NCBI GenBank assembly: GCA_016215115.1
Contig: JACRLN010000040.1
Coordinates: 1 to 64,000, forward strand
Length of the DNA stretch: 64,000 nucleotides
Source: Nitrospirota bacterium
GTDB lineage: Bacteria > Nitrospirota > Thermodesulfovibrionia > UBA6902
Direction of reading: 5' to 3'
Positions 37,774 to 46,571 of the stretch are shown here, one piece after another. Numbering within the stretch: position 1 is the first letter of the stretch; each line of letters begins with the position of its first letter. The position numbers and the translations under genes were made by a program. Under the pieces are notes generated by a model. It saw only the letters and a list, made by a program, of their open reading frames with translations, ran no database searches and was not told where the DNA came from.

Positions 37774-37851
37774 GATCGAAAGAGTGAAAGCGCAAAAGTC
37801 AAAAGTTCAGAAGCGCGGAAGTGCAGAAGTACAAAAATCAAAAGAGCAGAA
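37774..37851. repeat. Degenerate octamer array, about 10 units
   Basis: gatcgaaa-gagtgaaa-gcgcaaaa-gtcaaaa-gttcagaa-gcgcggaa-gtgcagaa-gtacaaaa-atcaaaa-gagcagaa. Confidence 0.88.
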
Positions 37852-37874
37852 GGGCGTATGGCATATGCCCTGCA

Positions 37875-37894
37875 GGGGCATGGCATGCCATGCC
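37875..37894. repeat. Perfect 20-bp palindrome
   Basis: gggcatggcatgccatgccc, preceded by tgcag as in the 7333-7362 palindrome. Confidence 0.85.
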
Positions 37895-37953
37895 CGATAG
37901 CGGGAAGATACATTTAATAAATTAATGTTTAAATCTGTTAATATGAATTTCTG

Positions 37954-38043
37954 ATGGGATCACTGCTTGCTGTCGATCTGGGTTTAAAGACTGGCCTTGC
38001 GCGTTACTTCTGTAACATCATGCGTTACGACGGGATGAGATAG
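37954..38043 (+). pseudogene. Truncated N-terminal fragment (VDLGLKTGLA-type protein)
   Basis: MGSLLAVDLGLKTGLARYFCNIMRYDGMR* 29 aa, ASKHA/RNase H-like N-terminal strand then abrupt stop. Confidence 0.4.
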
Positions 38044-38400
38044 ATGCTTTACCGGATCGCCGCAGACATCACAGTCCTTCTTCACTTGCTCTGGATACTA
38101 TTCCTCATCTTCGGTGCGTTTATAGGAAGAAAATATAGATGGGTCAAAAGAGTTCATATCAGCGCGATAATCTTTGCACTCGTCATACAGTTTTTCGGCT
38201 GGTACTGTCCTTTCACACATCTTGAAATATGGTTGAGACGAATGCATGATCCATCGCAAAGTTACTCCGGCTCATTTATAATTCATTATGTTGAGAAAAT
38301 TGTATATATCAATCTCTCTCCCAAAATAATTATAGTATTAACAATCATTCTCGCTGTCATTTCATTATGGATATATTCTCCACGTCATAAAAAGCGTTAA
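38044..38400 (+). CDS. DUF2784-like membrane protein
   Basis: LHLLWILFLIFGAFIGRKYRWVKRVH...GWYCPFTHLEIWLR. Confidence 0.82.
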   Translation: MLYRIAADITVLLHLLWILFLIFGAFIGRKYRWVKRVHISAIIFALVIQFFGWYCPFTHLEIWLRRMHDPSQSYSGSFIIHYVEKIVYINLSPKIIIVLTIILAVISLWIYSPRHKKR

Positions 38401-38516
38401 CTCTCATTGTGATTTTTGGGTAAAATTATTTATAATTAATCATCCTGAATTCTAACGGGGTTTACTTACTTGTCAGGTTTGTGTTAGAATTTTTTTCTTA
38501 GAAGGAAGGTAATGTT

Positions 38517-38786
38517 ATGTCATTAGCAAGAGAACAGAAAGAAACAATTATCAAAGATTTTAAATTGCATGAAGGTGATACGGGTTCGCCGGAGGTCCAG
38601 ATAGCTTTAATAAGCGAGCGGCTGAACAGCCTTACAACGCACTTTCAGACCCACAAGAAAGACCACCACTCTCGAAGAGGCCTTTTAAAACTTGTAGGGC
38701 AGAGACGCAGACTATTAGGTTATCTAAAGACAACCGATCAGGAAAGATACGAGCAGCTTATTAAAAGGCTTGGATTGAGAAAGTGA
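38517..38786 (+). CDS. rpsO: 30S ribosomal protein S15
   Basis: [53 protein letters not shown]. Confidence 0.98.
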   Translation: MSLAREQKETIIKDFKLHEGDTGSPEVQIALISERLNSLTTHFQTHKKDHHSRRGLLKLVGQRRRLLGYLKTTDQERYEQLIKRLGLRK

Positions 38787-38791
38787 ACTGA

Positions 38792-40888
38792 ATGACACAT
38801 GTTGAGATTGAAGTCAAAGGAAAACCCCTTTATCTTGAGACAGGACGTTTTGCAAGACAGGCCGACGGTTCTGTTATTGCCAGATACGGCGACACCGTTA
38901 TATTAGCAACGGCTGTAGCAGCCAAAGAACCAAAAAAAAATATAGACTTTTTCCCCCTTACGGTTGATTATCAGGAAAAGGCTTACGCCGCGGGCAAGAT
39001 CCCCGGAGGCTTTTTCAAAAGGGAAGGCAGGCCGACCGAGAAGGAAGTGCTTACCTCCCGCCTTATTGACAGGCCGATCAGACCGCTTTTCCCCGACGGA
39101 TTTTATTCAGAGACTCAAGGGATAGTCTCGGTTCTCTCCTTCGGCAATGAAAACATATCTGATATCCTTGGTATAATTGGAATATCCGCGGCTCTTGGCA
39201 TATCGGATATTCCCTTTGAAAAGCCTGTAGGCGCTGTAAGAATAGGCATCCTCAAAGATTCTTTTGTTGTGAATCCCGATCTTCAGGAAATAGAAGAATG
39301 CGATTTCAGCATGGTCGTTGCCGGCAGTGAAGACGCGGTCGGCATGGTAGAGGGCGGAGGACTTGAAATCACGGAAGCAGTGCTTCTTGAAGCGCTTGAC
39401 ATGGCGCATGCGGAAATAAAAAAAGTTATTGCCCTGCAAAAGCAGTTAATATCTATGGTGGGGAGACCCAAAAGACCGGTTACTCCTCCAAAGACGGACG
39501 ACACATTAACAGCTACAATTTCAGGCCTTTCATTAGAAAAGATAAAACAGGCGATTATCATCCCTGATAAACTCAGAAGACAGGACGCCCTTAATAATAT
39601 TCTTAAAGACGTTATTACAGCTCTCAATGCCGGGGAAGAAGATATCTCAAAGGATATCATGTTCTTTTTTAACAAATTAGAGAAAGATCTTGTGCGCAAC
39701 ATGATCCTGCAGCAGGGAATACGGGCTGACGGGCGCAGACCGGATGAGATAAGGAAGATAAGCTGCGATGTGGGGATCCTTCCGAGGACGCACGGTTCTG
39801 CTCTTTTTGTGCGAGGCGAGACTCAGTGCCTTGCGGCGGTTACACTCGGCACCGCAGAAGACGAGCAGAGAATTGATGCGCTTGAAGGAGAGTCAAAAAA
39901 GACTTTCATGCTCCATTATAATTTCCCGCCTTTCAGCGTGGGAGAAGTAAAGCCGCTTCGTTCTCCGGGCAGGAGAGAAATCGGTCACGGCATGCTTGCA
40001 GAAAGGGCGTTGAAAGTTGTGCTGCCGGAGAGAAATAAGTTTCCCTACACGATACGCATTGTGGCTGATATACTCGAATCAAACGGCTCATCCTCTATGG
40101 CTACAGTATGCGGCGGTACACTGGCGCTCATGGATGCAGGAGTGCCGATAAGGACGCCGGTCGCCGGCATTGCGATGGGACTTATTCAGGAAGGCGAAAA
40201 AACGGTAATCCTTAAAGATATACTTGGTCTCGAAGATCACCTCGGAGATATGGATTTCAAGGTTACAGGTACAGAGGAAGGTATTACAGCATTTCAAATG
40301 GATGTAAAGATAGGCGGGGTAAGCAGGGGAATAATGGCCGGAGCATTAGAACAGGCCCGGGAGGGAAGACTTTATATTCTTCATAAAATGAAGGAAATAC
40401 TTGCAAGTCCCAGGGAGAGTCTCGCAACTCATGCCCCGAGGATTTTTACAATACAGATTAACCCTGAAAAGATAAGAGAAGTGATCGGGTCCGGAGGCAA
40501 GGTTATCAGGGGAATTGTTGAACAGACAGGCGTAAAGATAGATATTGAAGATACCGGAATTGTGAATATTGCGGCAGTAGACGAGGGTTCTGCTCAGAAG
40601 GCAATAGATATCATAAAGGGAATAGTTGCTGAGGCTGAAGTTGGAAAGCTCTACATGGGAAAGGTCAAGAGAATAGTTGATTTCGGCGCATTTGTAGAAA
40701 TATTCCCCGGAACCGAAGGACTGCTTCACATATCGCAAATTTCTGATAAAAGGATCGTATCAGTTACAGACGTCCTTAAGGAAGGAGAAGAAGTTCTTGT
40801 CAAAGTCATAGAAGTTGATAAGATGGGAAGGGTGCGTTTAAGCAGAAAAGAAGCCCTTAGAGACCAGCCTTCAAAGAAGGAAGAATAA
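38792..40888 (+). CDS. pnp: Polyribonucleotide nucleotidyltransferase
   Basis: RNase PH domains, KH (GSGGKVIRGI), S1 domain; follows rpsO. Confidence 0.98.
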   Translation: MTHVEIEVKGKPLYLETGRFARQADGSVIARYGDTVILATAVAAKEPKKNIDFFPLTVDYQEKAYAAGKIPGGFFKREGRPTEKEVLTSRLIDRPIRPLFPDGFYSETQGIVSVLSFGNENISDILGIIGISAALGISDIPFEKPVGAVRIGILKDSFVVNPDLQEIEECDFSMVVAGSEDAVGMVEGGGLEITEAVLLEALDMAHAEIKKVIALQKQLISMVGRPKRPVTPPKTDDTLTATISGLSLEKIKQAIIIPDKLRRQDALNNILKDVITALNAGEEDISKDIMFFFNKLEKDLVRNMILQQGIRADGRRPDEIRKISCDVGILPRTHGSALFVRGETQCLAAVTLGTAEDEQRIDALEGESKKTFMLHYNFPPFSVGEVKPLRSPGRREIGHGMLAERALKVVLPERNKFPYTIRIVADILESNGSSSMATVCGGTLALMDAGVPIRTPVAGIAMGLIQEGEKTVILKDILGLEDHLGDMDFKVTGTEEGITAFQMDVKIGGVSRGIMAGALEQAREGRLYILHKMKEILASPRESLATHAPRIFTIQINPEKIREVIGSGGKVIRGIVEQTGVKIDIEDTGIVNIAAVDEGSAQKAIDIIKGIVAEAEVGKLYMGKVKRIVDFGAFVEIFPGTEGLLHISQISDKRIVSVTDVLKEGEEVLVKVIEVDKMGRVRLSRKEALRDQPSKKEE

Positions 40889-40924
40889 TATACGGCTCGT
40901 TAAGGAGTCTCGAACGTATTAAAT

Positions 40925-41115
40925 CTGGATTCCCGCTTTCACGGGAAAGACCTATGCTGTCATCCCCGTGAAAGCAGGAATCCAGTTGCATTTTTTGTCT
41001 TTTATTATTCTCATAATAGTCTGTACATTAATAAAGCGTCATTCCCGCATGTCTTTAGCGGGAATCCAGTAGTTTCTATCCTCTGGATGCCCGATAAAAG
41101 TCCTTGGGCATGACA
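40925..41115. repeat. Two adjacent REP/MITE-like palindromic elements
   Basis: ggattcccgctttcacgggaaagac...gtcatccccgtgaaagcaggaatccag and gtcattcccgcatgtctttagcgggaatccag...tctggatgcccgataaaagtccttgggcatgac. Confidence 0.85.
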
Positions 41116-41180
41116 GATAAAGGACTGACAGTTTGTAAATACTATTTTGAGACTATTAATAACTAATAAATTTAACTGCC

Positions 41181-42437
41181 ATGTTTAAGAAAGTACTTCT
41201 TGAAAACAACATACCGGTGCTCCTTGAGACTGTGAAAGAAGCGCATTCCCTGTGCATTGGCATATGGGTAAAGACAGGTGCGCGATATGAGAATCCTGAC
41301 AATAACGGTATTTCTCATTTTCTGGAACATATGTTTTTTAAAGGGACAGAGAAACGCACTGCAGAAGGCATTGCAATGGAGACGGATTCCCTGGGCGCTG
41401 AATTAAACGCCCTCACTTCTTCAGAGTACACGCTTTTTTATGTAAAAGTCCTTGATGAATACATTGAGAAAGCGGTAGACCTTTTGACAGACATATTTCT
41501 ACATTCAACTTTTCCTGAAACCGGTATTGAAAAGGAAAAGAATATAATCAGCGAGGAAATAAACATGGTTGAGGATACGCCTTCTGATTATGTTCATGAG
41601 CTCTTCAATAAAAATGTATGGGGAAAGGACGGACTGGGACAGCCTGTTCTCGGTAGCAAAGAAACGATTGAGACCTTTACGAGGGAAGACCTCCTTAGGT
41701 ACATAGGCAAATGCTACGGCAGAGGGAATATTGTTGTTGCCTGCAGCGGCAATTTCAGGGAGGAAGAATTCATTGCATATCTCAATCGCAGTCTCGGCGG
41801 GCTGCAGCGAAACTCTGAAAAAAGACGCGAATTATCTTCCGAGTTTATGAGCGGGCTGCATGTAATACCAAAAGACCTGTCAGAAGCGCATGTATGTCTC
41901 GGCCTTAAGGGCATGCCTTATGGCAGTGAAGACAGATACTCGATGCATTTGCTTAATACGATTTTTGGTTCCGGTTACAGTTCAAGACTTTTTCAGAACA
42001 TAAGGGAAAAGAGGGGACTGGTATATTCAATATATTCTTTTCATATGTCATATTCAGATACCGGACTCTGGGCTGTTTGTGCCGGTACTGAGAAGAAACA
42101 TATCAATGAAGTTATTAATATTACAGTCGATGAGATGAGAAACCTGTCGGGGACTGTTACCTCTGATGAACTGCAACGCGCTAAGGCGCAACTCAAGGGA
42201 AATCTTATCCTTGCCCTCGAATCAACAAGTAGCAAGATGACGAATATAGCCAAGCAGGAAATATACTACGGCAAATATTTTTCTCCCGAAGAAGTAATCA
42301 GTATGGTTGATTCCGTAACTCTCGGGGATGTGAAAAATCTTGCACAAAGGCTTGTGGGTGATAATCCTTTAGCTCTGACCGTATATGGGCCTGTGAAGGA
42401 AGAGGATATTAAGGGGTCGGGCAAGGTTTTACAATAA
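41181..42437 (+). CDS. M16 family zinc peptidase (processing protease-like)
   Basis: HFLEHMFFKGT (HxxEH); Ala/Arg-rich C-terminal M16 region. Confidence 0.94.
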   Translation: MFKKVLLENNIPVLLETVKEAHSLCIGIWVKTGARYENPDNNGISHFLEHMFFKGTEKRTAEGIAMETDSLGAELNALTSSEYTLFYVKVLDEYIEKAVDLLTDIFLHSTFPETGIEKEKNIISEEINMVEDTPSDYVHELFNKNVWGKDGLGQPVLGSKETIETFTREDLLRYIGKCYGRGNIVVACSGNFREEEFIAYLNRSLGGLQRNSEKRRELSSEFMSGLHVIPKDLSEAHVCLGLKGMPYGSEDRYSMHLLNTIFGSGYSSRLFQNIREKRGLVYSIYSFHMSYSDTGLWAVCAGTEKKHINEVINITVDEMRNLSGTVTSDELQRAKAQLKGNLILALESTSSKMTNIAKQEIYYGKYFSPEEVISMVDSVTLGDVKNLAQRLVGDNPLALTVYGPVKEEDIKGSGKVLQ

Positions 42438-42447
42438 TCAAGTCTGA

Positions 42448-44130
42448 TTAGCTTCGCAAAGCAGTCAATAACAGGCCGAACAGTTTCCGCAATGATGGAG
42501 AAGCCTCGAAGTAAGCCAGTTTCCTGTAGAATTCCGATGTAATAGATAGTGGATTCGGCCTCCGCCTAAAAGGTCTCCGAAAAACCGATTTTTGCGGCCG
42601 GTCAAACAACATCACGTTGTTCGTAAAACCTATACCCGATTGTACATCATATATGTCGTGACCAGGGAAACCGCCCCATGGCCCTGACATAAGCCAGTAA
42701 AATTGATCAGCTCTCATGTTGACGCCGATCATCCCGTAGCGCAGATTGGATATTGCACGACCTGCGGCAGCATTGACCTGTGGATCGTTGAGCGATTTCG
42801 GGTGGACAACGATGGCCGCATAGAGGGTCCCCCACAGTGTTCGGTTGGCGAATTCAACCGCACGGTCTATAAATTCCGGCATGCTTTGAGCCTCTATAGC
42901 TGTCTCGGCAAAGAGGCTGCAAAAGGCTTCGGACTTAAAGCAGATGTCTTCAGTGTTATTCGGATCAACGTCTGCAATTAATGTCCAGGGAAGGTGATCC
43001 CCGCCTGCATCGCCAAATTGCCGGGCATCCGGGTGTGCTGCCAGAAATGCCGCATGGCGTTCTTTTGCTCCAGGATAGTAAGCTTTACGTGTTTTCAAAT
43101 TCGACAGCACGCCACCGAGAGCCTTGACGAATGCATCACGCTGCCCCCAGTTCTTATGTTGAATAATCACGCGAGGCGTATGGCAGTTAAAGCCGGCATT
43201 GGCCGCAAACCACGATGTAAGTTCTACCGCCTGTTCCCTGATATCATCATCGCTCCATAGGCCTGGCACAATTATCACAGGAGTAATATTACCCAGTTCG
43301 GCTGTGAAACGTTTTGTGATCAATGGATTGCGCTCTGCCTTGCGTTTTGCGCCTTCAGGGCCGGGGCCGAAGACTATCGCTTCAAAGGTCTTATCCGAGC
43401 CCGTAATGTGAATTTCATCAACTGCGGGGTGATGACACAGATAGGTTCCTTCTTCTGTTCCGCCATAGGTAATGCGCAAAAAGCCCTTTTGAACTAAGGC
43501 CCGAAAACCTTCTTCGATCAGGGGGCCAAGGTAGGCATTTACCGGATTGGTTTTTAAGATAACCACCATGTCTTCGATAAACAGTTTGTACAGGAAATCT
43601 CCAGGAACAAGGCATGAAGCGTTCCCTGCACCAAGCACGACTACAATTTTCCCTTTATGACTCTTATCCTGATAGATACGCCCCTGTGTTTTGACGGCTT
43701 CTTCAACTGTAATCCCTGGGTCCATCCAGATTTCTCCGGTGTAACCTCCGCATAATATCCTGTCAAATTTTGTTTGAGGAAATGTTTTAGCCACTACCTG
43801 GCCATCCTGGCGGACGGTGAATCTTCTGATATGCGGATGCCCATGCTTCCTGATTTCTATCAATGACTGTCGCAACCGCCGCATCTCACTGAATATAGAT
43901 GCAAGCATCGCCCATTCTTCCCCCTCGCCGTGTGTATGCGCAAGAATGCCCTTTGCATCAATGCTTGCGGAAATCCAGCTATCAGCAACCTTCAATAAAT
44001 CCTGGTTAATCTCATCAAGAATGGCTATACGCTTGTAGATGTCGAGCGCAACCCAGGCATCTTTATGTGCCTTGAGAGCCTCCAAAGCTTCGTCAATGGC
44101 TTTCTGAGAAGCAGGCCGTATATCACTCAT
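42448..44130 (-). CDS. Aldehyde dehydrogenase family protein
   Basis: ALDH fold: VVLGAGNAS, EIHITGSDKTFEAI, TAELGNITPVIIVPG, AANAGFNCHTPRVIIQ. Confidence 0.85.
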   Translation of the reverse strand: MSDIRPASQKAIDEALEALKAHKDAWVALDIYKRIAILDEINQDLLKVADSWISASIDAKGILAHTHGEGEEWAMLASIFSEMRRLRQSLIEIRKHGHPHIRRFTVRQDGQVVAKTFPQTKFDRILCGGYTGEIWMDPGITVEEAVKTQGRIYQDKSHKGKIVVVLGAGNASCLVPGDFLYKLFIEDMVVILKTNPVNAYLGPLIEEGFRALVQKGFLRITYGGTEEGTYLCHHPAVDEIHITGSDKTFEAIVFGPGPEGAKRKAERNPLITKRFTAELGNITPVIIVPGLWSDDDIREQAVELTSWFAANAGFNCHTPRVIIQHKNWGQRDAFVKALGGVLSNLKTRKAYYPGAKERHAAFLAAHPDARQFGDAGGDHLPWTLIADVDPNNTEDICFKSEAFCSLFAETAIEAQSMPEFIDRAVEFANRTLWGTLYAAIVVHPKSLNDPQVNAAAGRAISNLRYGMIGVNMRADQFYWLMSGPWGGFPGHDIYDVQSGIGFTNNVMLFDRPQKSVFRRPFRRRPNPLSITSEFYRKLAYFEASPSLRKLFGLLLTALRS

Positions 44131-44197
44131 AAAATTTCTTTTCTTTCATGTCAGTTTTATATTCCTGACCGGTAATTGGTCTCTGTTCAGAAATCAA
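44123..44197 (-). CDS. 24-aa leader ORF overlapping ALDH start
   Basis: TTG start in the 116-bp repeat: MISEQRPITGQEYKTDMKEKKFYE*, stop overlaps the ALDH ATG (44128-44130). Confidence 0.45.
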   Translation of the reverse strand: MISEQRPITGQEYKTDMKEKKFYE

Positions 44198-44266
44198 TTT
44201 CCTATTCTCCTATTGTCGTTATCTCTTATTGGCATGTCGCCTATCTGTGGTTTTGCGCTGTGTTCC
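44151..44266. repeat. 116-bp direct repeat, copy 1 (about 96% identical to 46248-46363)
   Basis: tcagttttatattcctgaccggtaattggtctctgttcagaaatcaatttcctattctcctattgtcg... Confidence 0.95.
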
Positions 44267-44313
44267 TCTCCTTTTTTTATTCTAATTTTCTATTATAGAC
44301 CCTCTGTCTCCTC

Positions 44314-44402
44314 TGCACAAAGGCTTGTGGGTGATAATCCTTTGGCCCCGGCCTGTAAAGGAAGAGGATATTAAGAGCGCGGGCAGGATTTTAACAGGTT
44401 AG
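44314..44402 (+). pseudogene. Duplicated, decayed 3' end of the M16 peptidase gene
   Basis: tgcacaaaggcttgtgggtgataatccttt...aaggaagaggatattaag matches 42341-42437 with indels. Confidence 0.92.
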
Positions 44403-44537
44403 AAAAGCTGGCATTTGCGGCTTTGCACCGTGCTCAACTTTAATCTCAAAAATATAGTGATCAACATGAATCTACGAAAGCTTGCTGTTAGACGTCTGTT
44501 GCAGGATGTATTTAACTTTTATTGTCTGTCATTCAGA

Positions 44538-45470
44538 CTATTTCTCAACTGGCAAGTTCTCGTCATTCCCCCAGATTATCCATGAGTCATCGTAATTGGC
44601 AGGGTCTTTGAACCCCATAAGCCTGAAAATCAAATATGTTAAAGTAGAACGTGTTCCTGTCTGACAATGGGGGATCACCCTTTTATTTTTATCAAGTTTT
44701 CCATAAAGTTTTTCAAGCTCGTCCATGGATTTAATTGTACCTGTTTTCTTATCATATGTCTCAGTATGTGATACGTTTAGAACACAGTTGGGAATATGAC
44801 CACCCCTTTTTGCCTTAATATCAGTACCTGCATATTCCGCAGATGTCCTTGAGTCAATAATCTGAGGACCTTTAATTTCACCCTTTGCTATCTTTAACAC
44901 CTCTTCAGTAGTTGCAATCCTATTTTTCTGAATTCTAACCACATACTTTACAGGTGAAAGTTTTGTTATGGCAATGTCATACTGTTTGCCGGCTGATTCC
45001 CATGCCTTAATTCCGCCGTTAAGAAAACGGACATCTTTTTGCCCTAAATATTCAAATATCCAGAACCCAACAGTTGCGTGAGTAATTCTCGGAGTATCGC
45101 CATAAACAACAACGGTTTTGTCGCTGTTGATGCCGGCATCTCCCAATATCTGTTCATATTTCTTTTCGTCTTTGAAGACCGTTGACGTTTCTTTTTCACG
45201 GAGAACCTTCGAACAATCCCCGCCGAGAGTTATTGCGCCCGGAATATGCCCGTCGTTGTATCCATTTAAGACTTCGCCGGTTTTTTCATCGGTAATACTT
45301 TTTGTGTCCCGGCAGTCGAGCACAATCCACTTTCCGATGTTCTTTTCTATGTCTGCAGTTGTTACCAGCAGTTGCGGGTTAGCATATTCTGCACTGTATG
45401 CTGTTGAGCTGACCAGAACAATAGCTGCAAGTAAAAAGAACAAATATTTTCCTGATTTACTATTTCTCAT
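44538..45470 (-). CDS. Secreted thiosulfate sulfurtransferase (two rhodanese domains)
   Basis: Signal peptide; VVYGDTPRITHATVGFWIFEYLG; active loop HCQTGTRSTLTY. Confidence 0.92.
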   Translation of the reverse strand: MRNSKSGKYLFFLLAAIVLVSSTAYSAEYANPQLLVTTADIEKNIGKWIVLDCRDTKSITDEKTGEVLNGYNDGHIPGAITLGGDCSKVLREKETSTVFKDEKKYEQILGDAGINSDKTVVVYGDTPRITHATVGFWIFEYLGQKDVRFLNGGIKAWESAGKQYDIAITKLSPVKYVVRIQKNRIATTEEVLKIAKGEIKGPQIIDSRTSAEYAGTDIKAKRGGHIPNCVLNVSHTETYDKKTGTIKSMDELEKLYGKLDKNKRVIPHCQTGTRSTLTYLIFRLMGFKDPANYDDSWIIWGNDENLPVEK

Positions 45471-45738
45471 TGCTTTTTACCTCCTCAGACTGATTTATCC
45501 TGATAATAAAATGATCTCCTTAATCGCAGCAGAGAAAATACTGCATTTAAATTGCCTCCTTACATGCTTCGGACAAAAAAAGAACAATATGATTATTCTG
45601 TAACTGAATCATCCCTGATAAAATCAAGTTCAGCAACTGTGTGTGTTCTCCTTATGATTTATATATACTCCAAAAGTGGTTCTTAGTCAATAGAGATTTT
45701 GATTTTGGTTTGAATCAGAACGAATATTAAAGACTTCG

Positions 45739-45784
45739 GTGGACTATGCCTGCCTTCATGATATGCGGAACCGGTTGAGTTGGT
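45739..45784 (-). pseudogene. Remnant of cysteine desulfurase active-site region
   Basis: Reverse strand encodes STGSAYHEGRHSPP versus ASTGSACHEGRHTPSP in the intact gene at 46572-47690; about 78% nt identity over 46 bp. Confidence 0.75.
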
Positions 45785-45826
45785 TGTCAGTCTTTTGCAA
45801 CGTGTTATGCGACATGCCTTGTTTTA

Positions 45827-46294
45827 TTACTCCCTGCCTTTAACAGCCGACTGGTATCGAGCAAGCAATTCAGGGTCGTCAATTGAACCATGATGATGAA
45901 TCTGACGCCATTGTCCATCAATCAACTTATAAATCCTGGTTGTCCGAATTGCAAGATTAATCACAGTTTCCCTGACTCGAAACACGCCTCGCTCCCTACC
46001 GACTGCATAGAAAATATCCCCTGCTTCATGAATGGTGTAGTCATAGAATTCAACATAGACCATAGCCGGTCCCTTGAAGATACTTTCATATACAGATTTG
46101 ATTTCTTGGCACCCTCGCTTAATCCCGCCCAGTGGATTATCCATAGAAATTTCGTCTGTTTGATCCCAGTTGTGTGACATCTTCTCTAAATCCCTGCTGT
46201 TAAAGGCGTCGTAAAATTCAACCAGGGCTCGTAGAGGAGCCGTCAAATCAGTTTTATATTCCTGACCGGTAATTGGGCTCTGTTCAGAAATCAA
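45827..46294 (-). CDS. NTF2/SnoaL-like protein
   Basis: LRALVEFYDAFNSRDLEKMSHNWDQTDEISMDNPLGGIKRG. Confidence 0.85.
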   Translation of the reverse strand: MISEQSPITGQEYKTDLTAPLRALVEFYDAFNSRDLEKMSHNWDQTDEISMDNPLGGIKRGCQEIKSVYESIFKGPAMVYVEFYDYTIHEAGDIFYAVGRERGVFRVRETVINLAIRTTRIYKLIDGQWRQIHHHGSIDDPELLARYQSAVKGRE

Positions 46295-46363
46295 TTTCCT
46301 ATTCTCCTATTGTCGTTATCTCTTATTGGCATGTCGCCTATCTGTGGGTTTGCGCCGTATGCC
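46248..46363. repeat. 116-bp direct repeat, copy 2
   Basis: Covers the RBS, start and first ~16 codons of the NTF2-like gene. Confidence 0.95.
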
Positions 46364-46571
46364 TATCCCTTTTCCCTTCACATCTGCCCGCTGATTAAAA
46401 CCTCAATCTTTAAGCCTGAGCCGTATGGCTCCGTCTGTCCTGCTTGTTCTTTTTTAATTTAACCCCGAAGGGGTGATATTATCAATACGCCCCCTACATG
46501 TGTGATGCTAAATTATACAATACAGGTAAAACTGTTTGGTAGGAAAAATTATATGTGGAAGCAGGTGTATA

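Noticed and set aside
46458-46482. aaccccgaaggggtgatattat repeat downstream of the NTF2-like region
   Set aside because: Looks like a widespread short palindromic repeat; one copy only, too little to interpret.
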